From Aeriscardovia sp. (GTDB taxonomy: Bacteria; Actinomycetota; Actinomycetes; Actinomycetales; Bifidobacteriaceae): DNA of 64,000 bases. Of the stretch, positions 8,797 to 18,673 are shown piece by piece. The translations under genes and the position numbers were made by a program. The stretch spans positions 62,001 through 126,000 of the forward strand of contig JAFPUC010000007.1 in the NCBI GenBank assembly GCA_017413255.1, in the 5' to 3' direction. The notes under the pieces were generated by a model. It saw nothing but the letters and a program-made list of their open reading frames with translations, ran no database searches and had not been told where the DNA came from. The stretch's first letter is position 1; the number at the start of each line of letters is the position of its first letter.

Positions 8797-9483
8797 AATG
8801 GGGATTTAGTTTTATCTATGCACGGCTTAAATCTCCGGTTCCATGCCCTCTGCAAAGCCGCCCGCATTTGCGATCGCAGATTAGGTTGAGTTTTTACTTA
8901 AACTATTAAGCTGCCTGAAAACATTTTGCCCTTCTGGGCTTTATCATCATTGGCCGGATGCAAGAATCGCAAAGCTGGCAAGAGGGCCAAGAAGGAGGGG
9001 TTGGGCGTTGCGCTTTCTTGCTGCGTAAGCGGGCTTTTATGCCGCCTTAAATTTTCTTTTTACCACTTATATTTGGGAGGCGCATTCTTCAGGGTTGGCA
9101 GCCGCGGTTTCTTCTTACATGCGCCACCAAAGCGTCTTTCCGGCTTTCTTTTCCGCTCCACCTGTATTTATCCGGCATTGCGCCTATTTGAGGATTTAGC
9201 CCTTGTTTCTAGATTGAAAGAGCTGTTAGATGTAGGGCTTTCTTGCCAATCGTATTTAAATGCCCTATAAATCCGGACGAATGGATTGCAAATCTTTCGG
9301 AGATGACAAAAGGCCTTAAACGACTCCCCTTTTTAAAAACTTTTCCGTTTCTTTTTAAGAGACTTGAGCAGGAGGTTTTTGCGGCCTAATTTTGCCGCCT
9401 TACTTCTGGAAATCAGGCTTATTTCAATCCCCTCCTTTCTCCCGCCCCCTCTTTTATGATTTGAGGCGATTTCATTTTAAAAA
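8797..9483. other. Long non-coding gap, no supported gene
   Basis: About 690 bp between the permease terminator and the App1-like gene. Open frames here (for example 8926-9270) have no recognisable protein character, no convincing ribosome-binding site and unusual Cys/Phe/Arg composition. I see a 10-bp palindrome TGCGATCGCA (about 8868-8877) and a short GCGGC/GCCGC inverted repeat near 9380-9402, but no tRNA, repeat array or mobile-element end. It may be a decayed gene or a long leader. Confidence 0.6.
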
Positions 9484-10935
9484 TTGCAAATTTTGCGAGG
9501 GCAAAAAGGTAAACTTGACAAGTATTGTGGGAGCGAAAACGCCCCCGGGGCGCCACAGTGCATCCGGAAAAATTCCGTGCCCTTTTCCGGGCTTGCATAT
9601 TACCGGCGCTTTACAATAAGCAAACGAAGGACGATCATTTTAGACAGTTTTGAATACACTCCCACCCAAGGCTCCGGGGCGGCTTCTTTCAATTCCTATA
9701 TGTCGGCAGGAGAGGAGTCTTACGCAAGGGCCCAATCTTCCCTTGCCTCCCACAAGAGGCTTTTTAGACGCTCCAAGAGCTTTGTAGATTCCCCTCCCCC
9801 TGACCAGGTGCCTTATAAAAAGAGCCTCCCCGTCAGGGCCTTCAGGCTGGCAGTCACCACCGCATTTCAAGTCTGGGTAGACCTTTCCATTGATATCACA
9901 GAGAGCCTGCGCTGGACCCCTAGGGTCGTCCCCTACATCGGGTATGGCACCGAAAAGTACTCCAGGCTCATTTGCAGGCTTGTAAGATCCCCGCGCGGGT
10001 ACGTCCCCGTAAAGATGGGGGTGAAGGGGATAAGGGCGGCCTTCATGGTGCCCGCTTCCCACGTGCCTGTAAAAATTGATATAGACAACTCCCCTCTGGA
10101 ATCTGTCCAAATAGGAACTTCCTACAAGAGAGATGAGGTAGATCGCAGGAAAAACCAGAACGCCAGCCAGGCCGTTTCCGACAGCCACGGATATTTGGAT
10201 TTAATCACCGAAGGAAAGGTATCTCCCGGCATCCACAAAGTAACTTACAGTGTAAAGGGGAGAAAACCCGTGCTGGCCCCCCTTTACACTGTGGGCAAGA
10301 AGGAGAAGATAGGCGTCATTTCGGATATAGACGACACCATTTTGGTCACCGACGTACCCGATCCGCTTCAAGCCGTCTACAACATGCTCTTTTTGGATCC
10401 CTCCAAAAGGAGGGCAGTTTCCGAAATGGCCCAGTTTTACAATGCCCTTTCCCAGGAGCTGGGGGGCCACGCCCCCTTCTTCTACCTTTCCACCTCCCCG
10501 TGGAACGTAGAACCCATGCTCAGGTATTTTTTAACCAACAACAATTTCCCCTGCGGCCCGCTCCTTCTTAGGGATTTTGATCCCAGGCCCAAGACTTTTA
10601 TCCCCAACGGCGTTGAGCACAAGCTCGAATTTTGCAGGCAGCTCATGGATGACTTTCCCCATATGCGCTTTATATTGGTTGGAGACAACGGCCAAAAAGA
10701 TCCTTTCACCTACGCCCAAATAGCCCGGGAAAACCTGGACAGGATTATTGCTATAGGCATTAGGCAGCTTCAGCCCAAAGAAGGGATACTTCGCCACTCC
10801 CTCCATCCCATGCCCGATGTTCCGGTCCCGGTTTTCTATGGGCACGGAGGAGCCAACCTTATACGCACGATGATTCCCTACCTTAGGGTGTATATGAAGA
10901 CCCAAAAGTGGGGAGGAAAGAGGATGAAGGGGTGA
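9484..10935 (+). CDS. App1-type phosphatidate phosphatase family (DUF2183) protein
   Basis: The C-terminal half carries the HAD-type catalytic signature SDIDDTI (DxDxT form) followed by a conserved YLSTSPWN block, an FILVGDNGQKDP block and an NLDRIIAIGIRQ stretch, as in App1 phosphatase catalytic domains. The middle contains a beta-rich module. Yeast App1 is a phosphatidate phosphatase; the bacterial substrate is unproven. The true start is unclear: reading from the TTG at 9484 adds about 50 residues that look non-coding, while GAAGG at 9626-9630 sits correctly for an unusual ATC/ATT start at 9634-9639, and the first in-frame ATG is at 9700. The stop overlaps the next start in a GTGA. Confidence 0.82.
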   Translation: MQILRGQKGKLDKYCGSENAPGAPQCIRKNSVPFSGLAYYRRFTISKRRTIILDSFEYTPTQGSGAASFNSYMSAGEESYARAQSSLASHKRLFRRSKSFVDSPPPDQVPYKKSLPVRAFRLAVTTAFQVWVDLSIDITESLRWTPRVVPYIGYGTEKYSRLICRLVRSPRGYVPVKMGVKGIRAAFMVPASHVPVKIDIDNSPLESVQIGTSYKRDEVDRRKNQNASQAVSDSHGYLDLITEGKVSPGIHKVTYSVKGRKPVLAPLYTVGKKEKIGVISDIDDTILVTDVPDPLQAVYNMLFLDPSKRRAVSEMAQFYNALSQELGGHAPFFYLSTSPWNVEPMLRYFLTNNNFPCGPLLLRDFDPRPKTFIPNGVEHKLEFCRQLMDDFPHMRFILVGDNGQKDPFTYAQIARENLDRIIAIGIRQLQPKEGILRHSLHPMPDVPVPVFYGHGGANLIRTMIPYLRVYMKTQKWGGKRMKG

Positions 10936-12341
10936 TTGCCCTTTATATAGTCATAGCTGGGGCATTCTGCCTGGTAGCCGGCTTTCTGATTGGTTTTTTT
11001 ACAAAGCGCCCTGCAGGGGCTCCGCCGCCGCCTTCTCAGCAAAAAGAAATTGAAGGCCTTAAAGCCGATCTTAAAAAGGAAGAAGAAGCCCTATCCTCCT
11101 TAAGGGAGGAAAAAGAAAAGGCCGATCTGAGCAATGCAACCCTTTCTGAAAAGTGCAGGGGATACGAAGAACAGATAAGAGGTCTGAAGGAAGAAATCGA
11201 AAGCAGGCAATCTGAGTTCGATTCGCGCCTAGCCCAACAGCAGCAAGAGGTGCAAAAGAGGGAAGAGGAGCTGCGTTCTTCTATAGAAGAGGAATTTGAA
11301 AAGAACAGAAACCTCCAAAAAGAAGCTGAAAATCGGCAAAACAGCAACAACGAAGAAAGGATTAAGACTCAGGCTGAAATCCTAAATGCCCTCTCCCCTC
11401 TGACGGGCCAGATTTCTTCCCTCCAGGAGTCTCTGGCATCCGCCAAGGAAAACAGGGCAAGCGAGGTGGGAGAACTTAAAGCGAGCATAGAAGGCCTAAA
11501 AGACATAGAGAAGGCTATCCAGGAAGAAAATCAGAATTTTTCCAGTCTTCTCAGCAACAACCAGCTTCGCGGAAGGTGGGGGGAGATCCAGCTGGAAAAC
11601 CTGGTGGAAAAATGCGGCATGAGCAAGCATGTGGATTTCGACACCCAGCTTTCCCTTCCCTCCAAGTCCAAGGGCAAAGAAGGGGAGGAAAGGGGTCGCC
11701 CGGATCTTGTAGTATTCCTTCCCGGCAAGGGGGCAATGCCCGTAGATGCCAAAACCCCATTGGAAAAATTTGAAGAAGCCGGGGAAAAAGAGGCATCAAA
11801 TGCCGGAGTGGAGTATGCAAAGGTAGTAAAAAAGCAGGTAGATTCCCTCTCAAAGAGGGATTACCCCAAGCTGCTTTCGGAAAACGGGTTTGAGCCCCTG
11901 AGCTTTACTGTGGCGTATATACCCGTCTCTTCGTGGCTTCAGGGAGCCATCGCTTCCGATCCGGATCTTTTGAATTACGCCTTTTCAAAGAACGTAGTGC
12001 TTTGTTCATCCGCCAGTTTTTGGGCCCTTTTGCAGGCTGTAAGCGTTTCGTGGAGAAACTGGTCGCTTGAAGAAGACGCTCAGGAGATAAAAAAACTGGG
12101 AGAGGAACTGTACAGCAGCCTGGAAACTTTTTCCACATATCTGGCCAAAATGGGGTCCGGATTTAAAACCGCCCTGGAGGGGTATAACAATCTTGTGGGA
12201 AATGTGGATTCCAGGTTAGTTCCCAGAGCTAAAAAGCTTAGGGATCTAGGCGTTGGCCATAAGGATTTCAAATTACCCGAAGAGATGGAGCCGGATCTGA
12301 AGATCCCGAAGGCAATGGAAAAAGAGAGTGAGGAAAAATGA
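10932..12341 (+). CDS. rmuC: RmuC-family DNA recombination protein
   Basis: 469 residues. An N-terminal membrane span (about 1-22) precedes a long Glu/Lys-rich coiled coil (about 35-190) and the RmuC nuclease-like domain, recognisable by NNQLRGRWGEIQL, GRPDLVVFLPG, the PVDAKTPLEKF block (putative PD-D/ExK core) and the SWLQGAIASDPDLL region. RmuC limits recombination between inverted repeats. I take the GTG at 10932, overlapping the previous TGA, with AGAGGA 8 nt upstream; an upstream in-frame GTG at 10908 would add eight charged residues before the membrane span. It is translationally coupled to the App1-like gene and overlaps the next gene by 4 nt. Confidence 0.9.
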   Translation: MIALYIVIAGAFCLVAGFLIGFFTKRPAGAPPPPSQQKEIEGLKADLKKEEEALSSLREEKEKADLSNATLSEKCRGYEEQIRGLKEEIESRQSEFDSRLAQQQQEVQKREEELRSSIEEEFEKNRNLQKEAENRQNSNNEERIKTQAEILNALSPLTGQISSLQESLASAKENRASEVGELKASIEGLKDIEKAIQEENQNFSSLLSNNQLRGRWGEIQLENLVEKCGMSKHVDFDTQLSLPSKSKGKEGEERGRPDLVVFLPGKGAMPVDAKTPLEKFEEAGEKEASNAGVEYAKVVKKQVDSLSKRDYPKLLSENGFEPLSFTVAYIPVSSWLQGAIASDPDLLNYAFSKNVVLCSSASFWALLQAVSVSWRNWSLEEDAQEIKKLGEELYSSLETFSTYLAKMGSGFKTALEGYNNLVGNVDSRLVPRAKKLRDLGVGHKDFKLPEEMEPDLKIPKAMEKESEEK

Positions 12342-12922
12342 ACACAACGGCTGAAAAAAGAGAGGAAGTTAAAAAAGCGCTTCAAAGCGAGGTGGGATCA
12401 AATCCCTTCTCCGATCTTTTTGCCGTGACTATGAGCTCAAAAACTTGGGAAATTTGCGGAGAAGCCGTTTTAGACGCCCTTGAGGAAAGGGGGGTGGACC
12501 TTTCTAAGGTGGGGGCACTTGGGGCCCTGAGCCCCGCGGGAGTGCCTCTGGTGGGCTGCTGCATGGCCGCGGCAAAAAGGAGGGGCCTTACTTTTGACGG
12601 CTTTTCCATGGATTTTGTATACCCCTCCCTTAAAGGACCGTCGGTAGAGGGAAAGGATGTAGTCCTCATCGACGCATGGATAAGCGATCTGGGCTACATC
12701 CAGACTTCTTCCCTCGTCACCCTCACGGAACATCAAGAGCTGGAGCTCGACTGGAGCATAGTAAAGGATGCGAGGGCGCACGTTTTGGCTGTGGCTTCTT
12801 TAGTGGCGGGAAGTGAGGAAGGGCAAATCCCGGAAGATCTCGATCTTAAGGACGTAAACACGGGGGAAGAGAAAAGAGTTCCTTTCGCTTATGCCTTTTC
12901 CAAAAAGAGCTTAGAGGGATAG
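12338..12922 (+). CDS. Phosphoribosyltransferase-like protein with altered PRPP loop
   Basis: 194 residues, orotate-phosphoribosyltransferase-like fold. The central segment VVLIDAWISDLG occupies the place of the PRPP-binding motif (family form VVLVDDVITTGG), but the second acidic residue and the TTGG turn are replaced. The preceding ALSPAGVPLVG and SMDFVYPSLKG parts fit the fold. The change suggests weak or altered PRPP use, or a regulatory role; this is inference. It overlaps rmuC by 4 nt (ATGA) and is followed 2 nt later by the SpoU gene, so all three are probably one operon. Confidence 0.65.
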   Translation: MNTTAEKREEVKKALQSEVGSNPFSDLFAVTMSSKTWEICGEAVLDALEERGVDLSKVGALGALSPAGVPLVGCCMAAAKRRGLTFDGFSMDFVYPSLKGPSVEGKDVVLIDAWISDLGYIQTSSLVTLTEHQELELDWSIVKDARAHVLAVASLVAGSEEGQIPEDLDLKDVNTGEEKRVPFAYAFSKKSLEG

Positions 12923-12924
12923 AC

Positions 12925-13569
12925 GTGGAAGAAGAACCGACTTTTAGAAAAATCGGCATGGGCCCATGGAAGGAAGAATTTCCCGATAAAGACCCCTCCG
13001 ATCCCCGCTTCGATCCGGAGCTTTTGGAAGAGGGGGACAGGCGAAACGTGCTGGATCGCTACCGATACTGGAGCGTGGAAGCCATAAGGGAAGATCTGGA
13101 TGAAAGAGGATGGTCGGATCTTGAGATCGCATGCGAAAACTGGACCCATGACTTCAATATCGGATCTATGGTAAGAAGCGCTAATGCGTTTGGAGCCCGG
13201 GGAGTGCACATAATAGGCCCTCATAAGTGGAATAGGAAAGGCTCCCTCATGACGGAAGTCTATGAAAGGGTTTACCAGGACGCTTCGATAGAAGATCTTG
13301 TGTCCTATGCCAAAAACAACCCTTCCAAACCCCACCTTATAGCCGTAGATAACGTGGAAGGGAGCGTTCCTATAGAGACTTTTTCTTTCCCCCCCTCCTG
13401 CATCCTCATTTTCGGATCCGAGGCCACAGGGCTTTCAAAAGAGGCCCTAAGCGCCGCGGAAGCCACGGTTTATATAGAGCAGAGAGGGTCAGTTCGTTCC
13501 ATAAATGCGGCCGCGGCCGCTGCCATAGCCATGTACGCATACAGCGTCTGCGTAGAGAAAAAAGCATAA
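12925..13569 (+). CDS. SpoU/TrmH-family RNA 2'-O-methyltransferase
   Basis: 214 residues. All three SPOUT motifs are present: NIGSMVRSANAFGA (motif 1, Asn and Arg for ribose methylation), CILIFGSEATGLS (motif 2, SAM knot) and SVRSINAAAAAAIAMY (motif 3). The N-terminal 60 residues are acidic and specific to actinobacterial members. It transfers methyl from SAM to a ribose 2'-OH in tRNA or rRNA; the target cannot be told. GTG start, directly downstream of the phosphoribosyltransferase-like gene. Confidence 0.9.
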   Translation: MEEEPTFRKIGMGPWKEEFPDKDPSDPRFDPELLEEGDRRNVLDRYRYWSVEAIREDLDERGWSDLEIACENWTHDFNIGSMVRSANAFGARGVHIIGPHKWNRKGSLMTEVYERVYQDASIEDLVSYAKNNPSKPHLIAVDNVEGSVPIETFSFPPSCILIFGSEATGLSKEALSAAEATVYIEQRGSVRSINAAAAAAIAMYAYSVCVEKKA

Positions 13570-13678
13570 CCTGCCTTGGTACAAGTCAACTGGGAACCGG
13601 GCGCCTTTTTTATTTTGACAACTGTACTGATTTTTAATTGATTTTCAGTATACTTAAAAAAATAAGAAAGGTGAGAAA

Positions 13679-14308
13679 ATGGCAGTCCAAACCCTATCGA
13701 AAGAGTATGTAAAAGGGCAATCCAGAACAAAAATACTGGAGTACATGCGGCAGAACAATGGCTACATCACTTCGAGAGAGGTCTACAGGCTCTCCCTTCA
13801 CAGGGAGTGGCTGAGGATCTTGGAAAGGGAAGGGAAAATAGAGAAGCTGGGGCGCGGGGTGTATGTCACCCCCGACAAGTGGCCCGACCCCTACTACGCC
13901 CTCAACCTAGAGCTTCCCAAAGTCGTCTTTTCACATATGACGGCCCTGTACTTTTACGATCTGTCAATCAAGGCTCCCGATGACGAATGGGATGTGACTG
14001 TCCCCAGAAGCTACCACAGCTTCAGACTGAAAAAGCCCTACACCGTTTTCTACGTTTCTCCGGAGGCCTATGGGCTTGGCCTGACAAAAGTCCGCACCAA
14101 TTTCGGCAACTATGTGAATGCCTATGACGTGGAGCGCAGCATATGCGACGTCATACGCTCCAGGGAGAGGGAAGACTACGAGTACGTGAAGTACGCGGTG
14201 AGAGAGTATTTGAGAAGTCGGAAAAAGAACCTGCAAAAACTTGTGGAGTATGCCGAGAAGCTCGGAGTGCAAAGCAAAGTGGAACGCTATATAGAGCTTC
14301 AATACTAG
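13679..14308 (+). CDS. AbiEi-type antitoxin of a type IV toxin-antitoxin system
   Basis: 209 residues. An N-terminal winged-helix-like domain (SRTKILEYMRQNNGYITSRE, then the KIEKLGRGVYV wing) is followed by the AbiEi C-terminal domain with PKVVFSHMTALYFYDL and NAYDVERSICDVIR blocks. AbiEi antitoxins repress their own promoter and block the nucleotidyltransferase toxin AbiEii. The frame is intact. Upstream sequence (13600-13678) is AT-rich, as expected for an autoregulated promoter. AbiEii lies immediately downstream but is broken, so this antitoxin seems to persist without a working toxin. Confidence 0.9.
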   Translation: MAVQTLSKEYVKGQSRTKILEYMRQNNGYITSREVYRLSLHREWLRILEREGKIEKLGRGVYVTPDKWPDPYYALNLELPKVVFSHMTALYFYDLSIKAPDDEWDVTVPRSYHSFRLKKPYTVFYVSPEAYGLGLTKVRTNFGNYVNAYDVERSICDVIRSREREDYEYVKYAVREYLRSRKKNLQKLVEYAEKLGVQSKVERYIELQY

Positions 14309-14315
14309 GAGAGCG

Positions 14316-15143
14316 ATGAAGGCTGAACAACTGATGGCCAAACTTCGAAACCTATCGAAGCAGACCGGAGTCTCTCCGCAAATACTATTAAAGATTTTTA
14401 TGTTCGATAGCTTTGCAGAAAGGCTCTCTATAAGTCCCTACAAGGACAATTTCGTCCTAAAAGGAGGATTTTTCTATCCACCTTATTTGGTTTGACCAAG
14501 AGAGCCACAGAAGATATTGATGCAATTTTGCAGGACGCGTCATTTACAGAAGGCAATCTGACTGCGATGATCAAGGAGATATTTGCTCTTGATGTAGGAG
14601 ATGGGGTTCTTCTGCACTATAGGAGAATAAAACCCATACGGGATGAGGATAAATATGGAGGCTTCAGGGTAGATGTAGAAGGCAGACTGGAAAACATAAG
14701 GAACAACTTCTACATAGACATAGCTACCGGAGGTAAAATTATTCCACGTAAGTTGGAATACTCTTATAAGTCACTTGTGGGAGGAAATGACATTTCCGTA
14801 ATGCCTGTAGCCTGGAGACTGCAGTAACTGAAAAACTTGAACCTTATTTAGTCGATCTATCTTAAATGGAAGGATGAAAGACTACTACGATATATATCTG
14901 ATTTACCAAATCAATAGAGATAGAATCAGTACGGACGTTCTGAAAAAAGCCGTAAAGACCGTATTTGATAATAGAAATCTTGCGGTGCGGCATAATGATA
15001 TTTTGGATCTCATCGAGGCGAATGAGAATATACACCACCTGTGGTCAAATTATTCAATGAAACATTCATTTGCAGAAGAAATTAAATTCGATGACGTTTT
15101 TACATGCATAAGGGATTTATGCAGGGAGATTGGGTTAATTTGA
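14316..15143 (+). pseudogene. AbiEii nucleotidyltransferase toxin, frameshifted
   Basis: Read in three frames, this recovers an AbiEii toxin. It starts at ATG 14316 (AGGAG upstream) and runs to NFVLKGGF. A one-base loss in the T-run at 14469-14473 then shifts frame, and the protein resumes as STLFGLTKRATEDID, the nucleotidyltransferase motif. A second shift near 14805-14812 is needed to continue as SLETAVTEKLEP, and a third near 14855-14862 to continue as LNGRMKDYYDIYL. The last frame ends at TGA 15143. Three separate indels make function very unlikely. The 8-nt gap from the antitoxin keeps the normal operon layout. Confidence 0.88.
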
Positions 15144-15305
15144 GGGCCAAATTGGCTTAAAGCCTCCGCTTTTAGAAGGTCTCTCATAAAAGTCTTGGCG
15201 CCTTCGAAGCCGGAAAAGGGCGGAGGACGCGAAAATAACTCCCTATGCAGTCTCTCGCGTTCTCGGTATCTGTCAGTTAGCAGGCGCGTACATTAGCATG
15301 GAAGT

Positions 15306-15602
15306 ATGTCGGATTTTTCATATGAACAGGTGCAGCATTTGGCCAAGCTCGCCTGCATCGCTTTAAGCGATGAGGAGATAGAGGATCTGAAAAAAGATCT
15401 GCAGGGTATCGTCAAAAGCGTGGCCCTGATAAGCGACATCGACATCTCCGGGGTAGAGCCCACCACCAACCCATTGACCCTCCCGCAACACCTCAGGGAA
15501 GATGTCCCCGGGGAGACTTTGGAAAGGGACGTTCTTTTGGAGCAGGCCCCGGAGTGCGAAGACGGAATGTTTGTCACGCCTAGAATTTTGGGAGATGAAT
15601 GA
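15306..15602 (+). CDS. gatC: Asp-tRNA(Asn)/Glu-tRNA(Gln) amidotransferase subunit C
   Basis: 98 residues, usual GatC length. The N-terminal helix [17 protein letters not shown] and the central GVEPTTNPL segment are typical. GatC wraps around GatA and GatB and stabilises the amidotransferase that makes Gln-tRNA and/or Asn-tRNA by the indirect route. The Shine-Dalgarno is poor (GGAAG only 1 nt from the ATG). The TGA overlaps the gatA ATG (ATGA), so gatCAB is translationally coupled. Confidence 0.95.
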   Translation: MSDFSYEQVQHLAKLACIALSDEEIEDLKKDLQGIVKSVALISDIDISGVEPTTNPLTLPQHLREDVPGETLERDVLLEQAPECEDGMFVTPRILGDE

Positions 15603-17119
15603 TGAGCGGAGCCGAAGAAATCGTTACCCTTACAGCTTCCCAAATGGTAAAAGCCATGCAGAAGGGGGATCTGAGCAGTAGGCAGATTGTGGAAGCGGAG
15701 CTTGAAACCGCCAAGGCCGTAGATCCGAAGACCCAGTCTTATCTCGCCACCTGCTTTAATTCAGCTTTTGTAGTGGCAGATGCGGTAGACCAGGCCAGGG
15801 CCCTTGGCCAGCAGCTCCCGGATCTTGCAGGGGTTCCGATAGCGATAAAAGACATGATCGTCACCAAGGGAGTGGAAACCACGGCTGCCTCCAAGATTTT
15901 GAAGGGATGGGTTCCGCCCTACGACGCTACAGCAGTCGGGAAGGTTAAAGAGAACGGAATGCCCATTTTGGCAAAGACCAATTTGGACGAGTTCGCCCAG
16001 GGCTCCAGCACGGAAAATTCAGCCTTCCATCCCACTTTTAACCCATGGGATCTGGAAAGGGTGCCGGGAGGAAGCGGCGGAGGATCTGCAGCCGCAGTCT
16101 CTTCCTTCGAGTCCCCCCTGGCCCTCGGAACGGACACCGGGGGCTCTATAAGGCAGCCCGCCTCCTTTACGGGATCGGTGGGAATGAAGCCCACCTACGG
16201 AAGGGTGTCGAGATTTGGAGCCATTTCCATGGCCTCTTCCCTCGATCAAATCGGACCCTGCGCCAGAACGGTGGAAGACGCGGCAATGCTCTTTGATGCC
16301 ATCGCAGGGTATGATTCCAAAGATTCCACATCCATTCCCGGCTGCGAGCCTGATGCCTTAAAGGCGGCGCTGGAAGGGAAAAGAGGAGATCTGTCAGGCG
16401 TTCAGGTAGGAATTATATCGGAGGCCAGCGGGGAAGGATTTTCCAAAGACGTAATGGACGGGTTTTTGAGGGGGGCAAACCTTCTTTCCTCCATGGGTGC
16501 GAAGGTAGAAGAGAAGAGCTTCCCCCACTTTTTGCATGGCATTCAGATTTACTACATCCTTATGCCGGCAGAGGTTTCCAGCAATATGTCCCGCTACGAC
16601 GGAATGCGCTACGGACTGCGTGTAATGCCTCCCGGTGCCACCACCTCCTCCATGATGGCTGTCACCCGCGAAGAGGGATTCGGGCCGGAAGTGAAAAGAA
16701 GAATAATGCTTGGCACTTACGTCCTTAGTTCGAGCCAGTACGAAAAGATGTACGTGGCGGCCCAAAAGGTAAGGACCGTGCTTATCGAAGACTTCAAGAA
16801 GGCTTTCCAATCTTTTGACGTCTTAATCTGCCCCACCAGCCCTACCACGGCTTTTAAAGCCGGCGAAGTGGAAGATCCGGTGACGATGTATAAAAACGAC
16901 ATAGCCACCATCCCTGCAAATCTTGCGGGGCTCCCCGCCATCAGCCTCCCCGTGGGCCTAGATGACTTGGGGCTTCCTATAGGTTTTCAGATTATGGCCG
17001 ACAGGAAAAAAGACGAGCTTGCGTTTAAAGTGGCTTCCGCACTTGAGGAGGCCGTGTCTAGGGAAAATGACGGGCCCATTTGGAATAAGGTTCCCCGCCT
17101 TTGGAAAAGTGGTGAATGA
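15599..17119 (+). CDS. gatA: Asp-tRNA(Asn)/Glu-tRNA(Gln) amidotransferase subunit A
   Basis: 506 residues. The amidase-signature catalytic triad is complete: K84 in PIAIKDM, S159 in the GGSGGGS glycine/serine stretch, and S183 in [11 protein letters not shown]; the 24-residue spacing between the serines matches the family. GatA hydrolyses glutamine and channels ammonia to GatB. Two ATG codons lie in tandem (15599, 15602), both overlapping the gatC stop. Confidence 0.97.
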   Translation: MMSGAEEIVTLTASQMVKAMQKGDLSSRQIVEAELETAKAVDPKTQSYLATCFNSAFVVADAVDQARALGQQLPDLAGVPIAIKDMIVTKGVETTAASKILKGWVPPYDATAVGKVKENGMPILAKTNLDEFAQGSSTENSAFHPTFNPWDLERVPGGSGGGSAAAVSSFESPLALGTDTGGSIRQPASFTGSVGMKPTYGRVSRFGAISMASSLDQIGPCARTVEDAAMLFDAIAGYDSKDSTSIPGCEPDALKAALEGKRGDLSGVQVGIISEASGEGFSKDVMDGFLRGANLLSSMGAKVEEKSFPHFLHGIQIYYILMPAEVSSNMSRYDGMRYGLRVMPPGATTSSMMAVTREEGFGPEVKRRIMLGTYVLSSSQYEKMYVAAQKVRTVLIEDFKKAFQSFDVLICPTSPTTAFKAGEVEDPVTMYKNDIATIPANLAGLPAISLPVGLDDLGLPIGFQIMADRKKDELAFKVASALEEAVSRENDGPIWNKVPRLWKSGE

Positions 17120-18618
17120 TGACTGAAAAGCTTATGAGTTTTGATGAGGCAGTGGCCCAGTTTGATCCCGTGATAGGCCTAGAAATCCATGTGGAGCTAA
17201 GCACCGCCACCAAGCTCTTTGACTGGGCACACTACGAGTTCGGATCCGAACCCAACACCGAGCTCACCCCCGTTTCCTTTGGGCTTCCGGGAGCTTTGCC
17301 CGTGGTAAACAAGGAAGCTGTGAGGAAGGCCGTAAAGCTGGGTCTGGCTTTAAACTGCCACGTAAATGAGTGGAGCCAGTTTGCCAGGAAGAACTACTTC
17401 TATCCCGACATGCCGAGAGACTACCAGATTTCCCAGTTTGACAAGCCCACCAATGGAAACGGATGGCTGGATGTAGAACTGGAAGACGGAAGCATTTTCA
17501 GGGTTCCTATAGAAAGGGCCCACATAGAAGACGACGCCGGAAAGATTAACCACATCGGAGGAGCCAACGGAAGGCTGGAAGGGGCGGATCACTCCCTTGT
17601 CGACTACAACAGGGCGGGCGTCCCCTTGGTGGAAATCGTCACAAAGCCCATTACGGGCGCCGGGGCCCTTGCCCCCCAGGTGGCCGGCGCCTACGCAAGG
17701 GCCGTCCGCGATATAGCCGTGGCCTGCGGGGTATCTGAAGGAAAGATGGAGCACGGAAATCTGAGGGCGGATGTGAATGTCTCTTTGAGGAGAAACCCCG
17801 ACGATCCTCTGGGCACAAGGTCTGAGACTAAAAACGTAAACTCCTTCAGAGCCATGGAAAAGACCGTGGCCTACGAAATCCGCCGCCAGGCCTACATCCT
17901 TTTCCATGGAGGCCAAGTTCTCCAAGAGACTCGCCACTGGGATGAAAACGGCCAGTGCACGGCCGGGGCCAGGCTTAAAAGCGATGCCAACGATTACCGC
18001 TACTTCCCAGATCCCGATCTTTTGATGCTTCACGTCACGGAAAGCGAAGTAGAAGAGATTCGAGCCACCCTCCCAGAGCTTCCCTTTGCCAAAAGGCGCA
18101 GGCTGAAGGCTGAGTGGGGTCTTTCAGATACCGAAATGCGAGACCTTTTGAACGCCGAAGCGGTAGATTTGGTGGAAGAAAGCGTCAAGAAGGGGTCTTC
18201 TCCTCAGGGCGCCCGCAAATGGTGGCTGGGAGAAATCCTGCGCCTTGCAAATGAAATGCAGATGCCCTTGGAGGCCTTGGCGATAGAGCCTGAAGACGTG
18301 GCGAAGATAGAAGAAATGCTCTCTTCCGGCAAGCTCACCGACAAAATGGCCAAGCAGGTTGTAGAAGCTGTGGTAAATGGCGAAGGCAGGCCGGAAGAAA
18401 TAGTGGAGAAGAAGGGGCTTAAGATTGTCTCAGATTCTTCCCAGCTTTCGGAAGCCATCAAGAAGGCCCTAAAGGAAAGTCCCGATATAGCCGAAAAACT
18501 GCGCCAAGGGAACATGAAGCCCATGGGGGTTATAATCGGCCTGGTAATGAAAGAGACCCACGGTCAGGCCGATGCCAAGAGCGTCAAGGAGCTTATTCTT
18601 CAGGAAGTTTCCAGGTAG
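17116..18618 (+). CDS. gatB: Asp-tRNA(Asn)/Glu-tRNA(Gln) amidotransferase subunit B
   Basis: 500 residues. Family landmarks are [39 protein letters not shown] and [13 protein letters not shown], then the C-terminal YqeY-like tRNA-binding tail (about 400-500). GatB phosphorylates the misacylated aminoacyl-tRNA and accepts ammonia from GatA. The start overlaps the gatA TGA. No glnS or asnS is visible in this window, so which tRNA is amidated in vivo is undecided. Confidence 0.97.
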   Translation: MMTEKLMSFDEAVAQFDPVIGLEIHVELSTATKLFDWAHYEFGSEPNTELTPVSFGLPGALPVVNKEAVRKAVKLGLALNCHVNEWSQFARKNYFYPDMPRDYQISQFDKPTNGNGWLDVELEDGSIFRVPIERAHIEDDAGKINHIGGANGRLEGADHSLVDYNRAGVPLVEIVTKPITGAGALAPQVAGAYARAVRDIAVACGVSEGKMEHGNLRADVNVSLRRNPDDPLGTRSETKNVNSFRAMEKTVAYEIRRQAYILFHGGQVLQETRHWDENGQCTAGARLKSDANDYRYFPDPDLLMLHVTESEVEEIRATLPELPFAKRRRLKAEWGLSDTEMRDLLNAEAVDLVEESVKKGSSPQGARKWWLGEILRLANEMQMPLEALAIEPEDVAKIEEMLSSGKLTDKMAKQVVEAVVNGEGRPEEIVEKKGLKIVSDSSQLSEAIKKALKESPDIAEKLRQGNMKPMGVIIGLVMKETHGQADAKSVKELILQEVSR

Positions 18619-18673
18619 CCCCTTTGTCTTTGGGCCTTTTGGCCAATGCACCCTTTCCATGTAGAGGATTTAG

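Noticed and set aside
8926-9270. 114-codon plus-strand open frame in the 8.8-9.5 kb gap
   Set aside because: Arg/Cys/Phe-rich composition, no ribosome-binding site, no family resemblance.
17350-18033. 227-codon minus-strand open frame opposite gatB
   Set aside because: It is the complement of the well-conserved gatB and shows no family features or ribosome-binding site.
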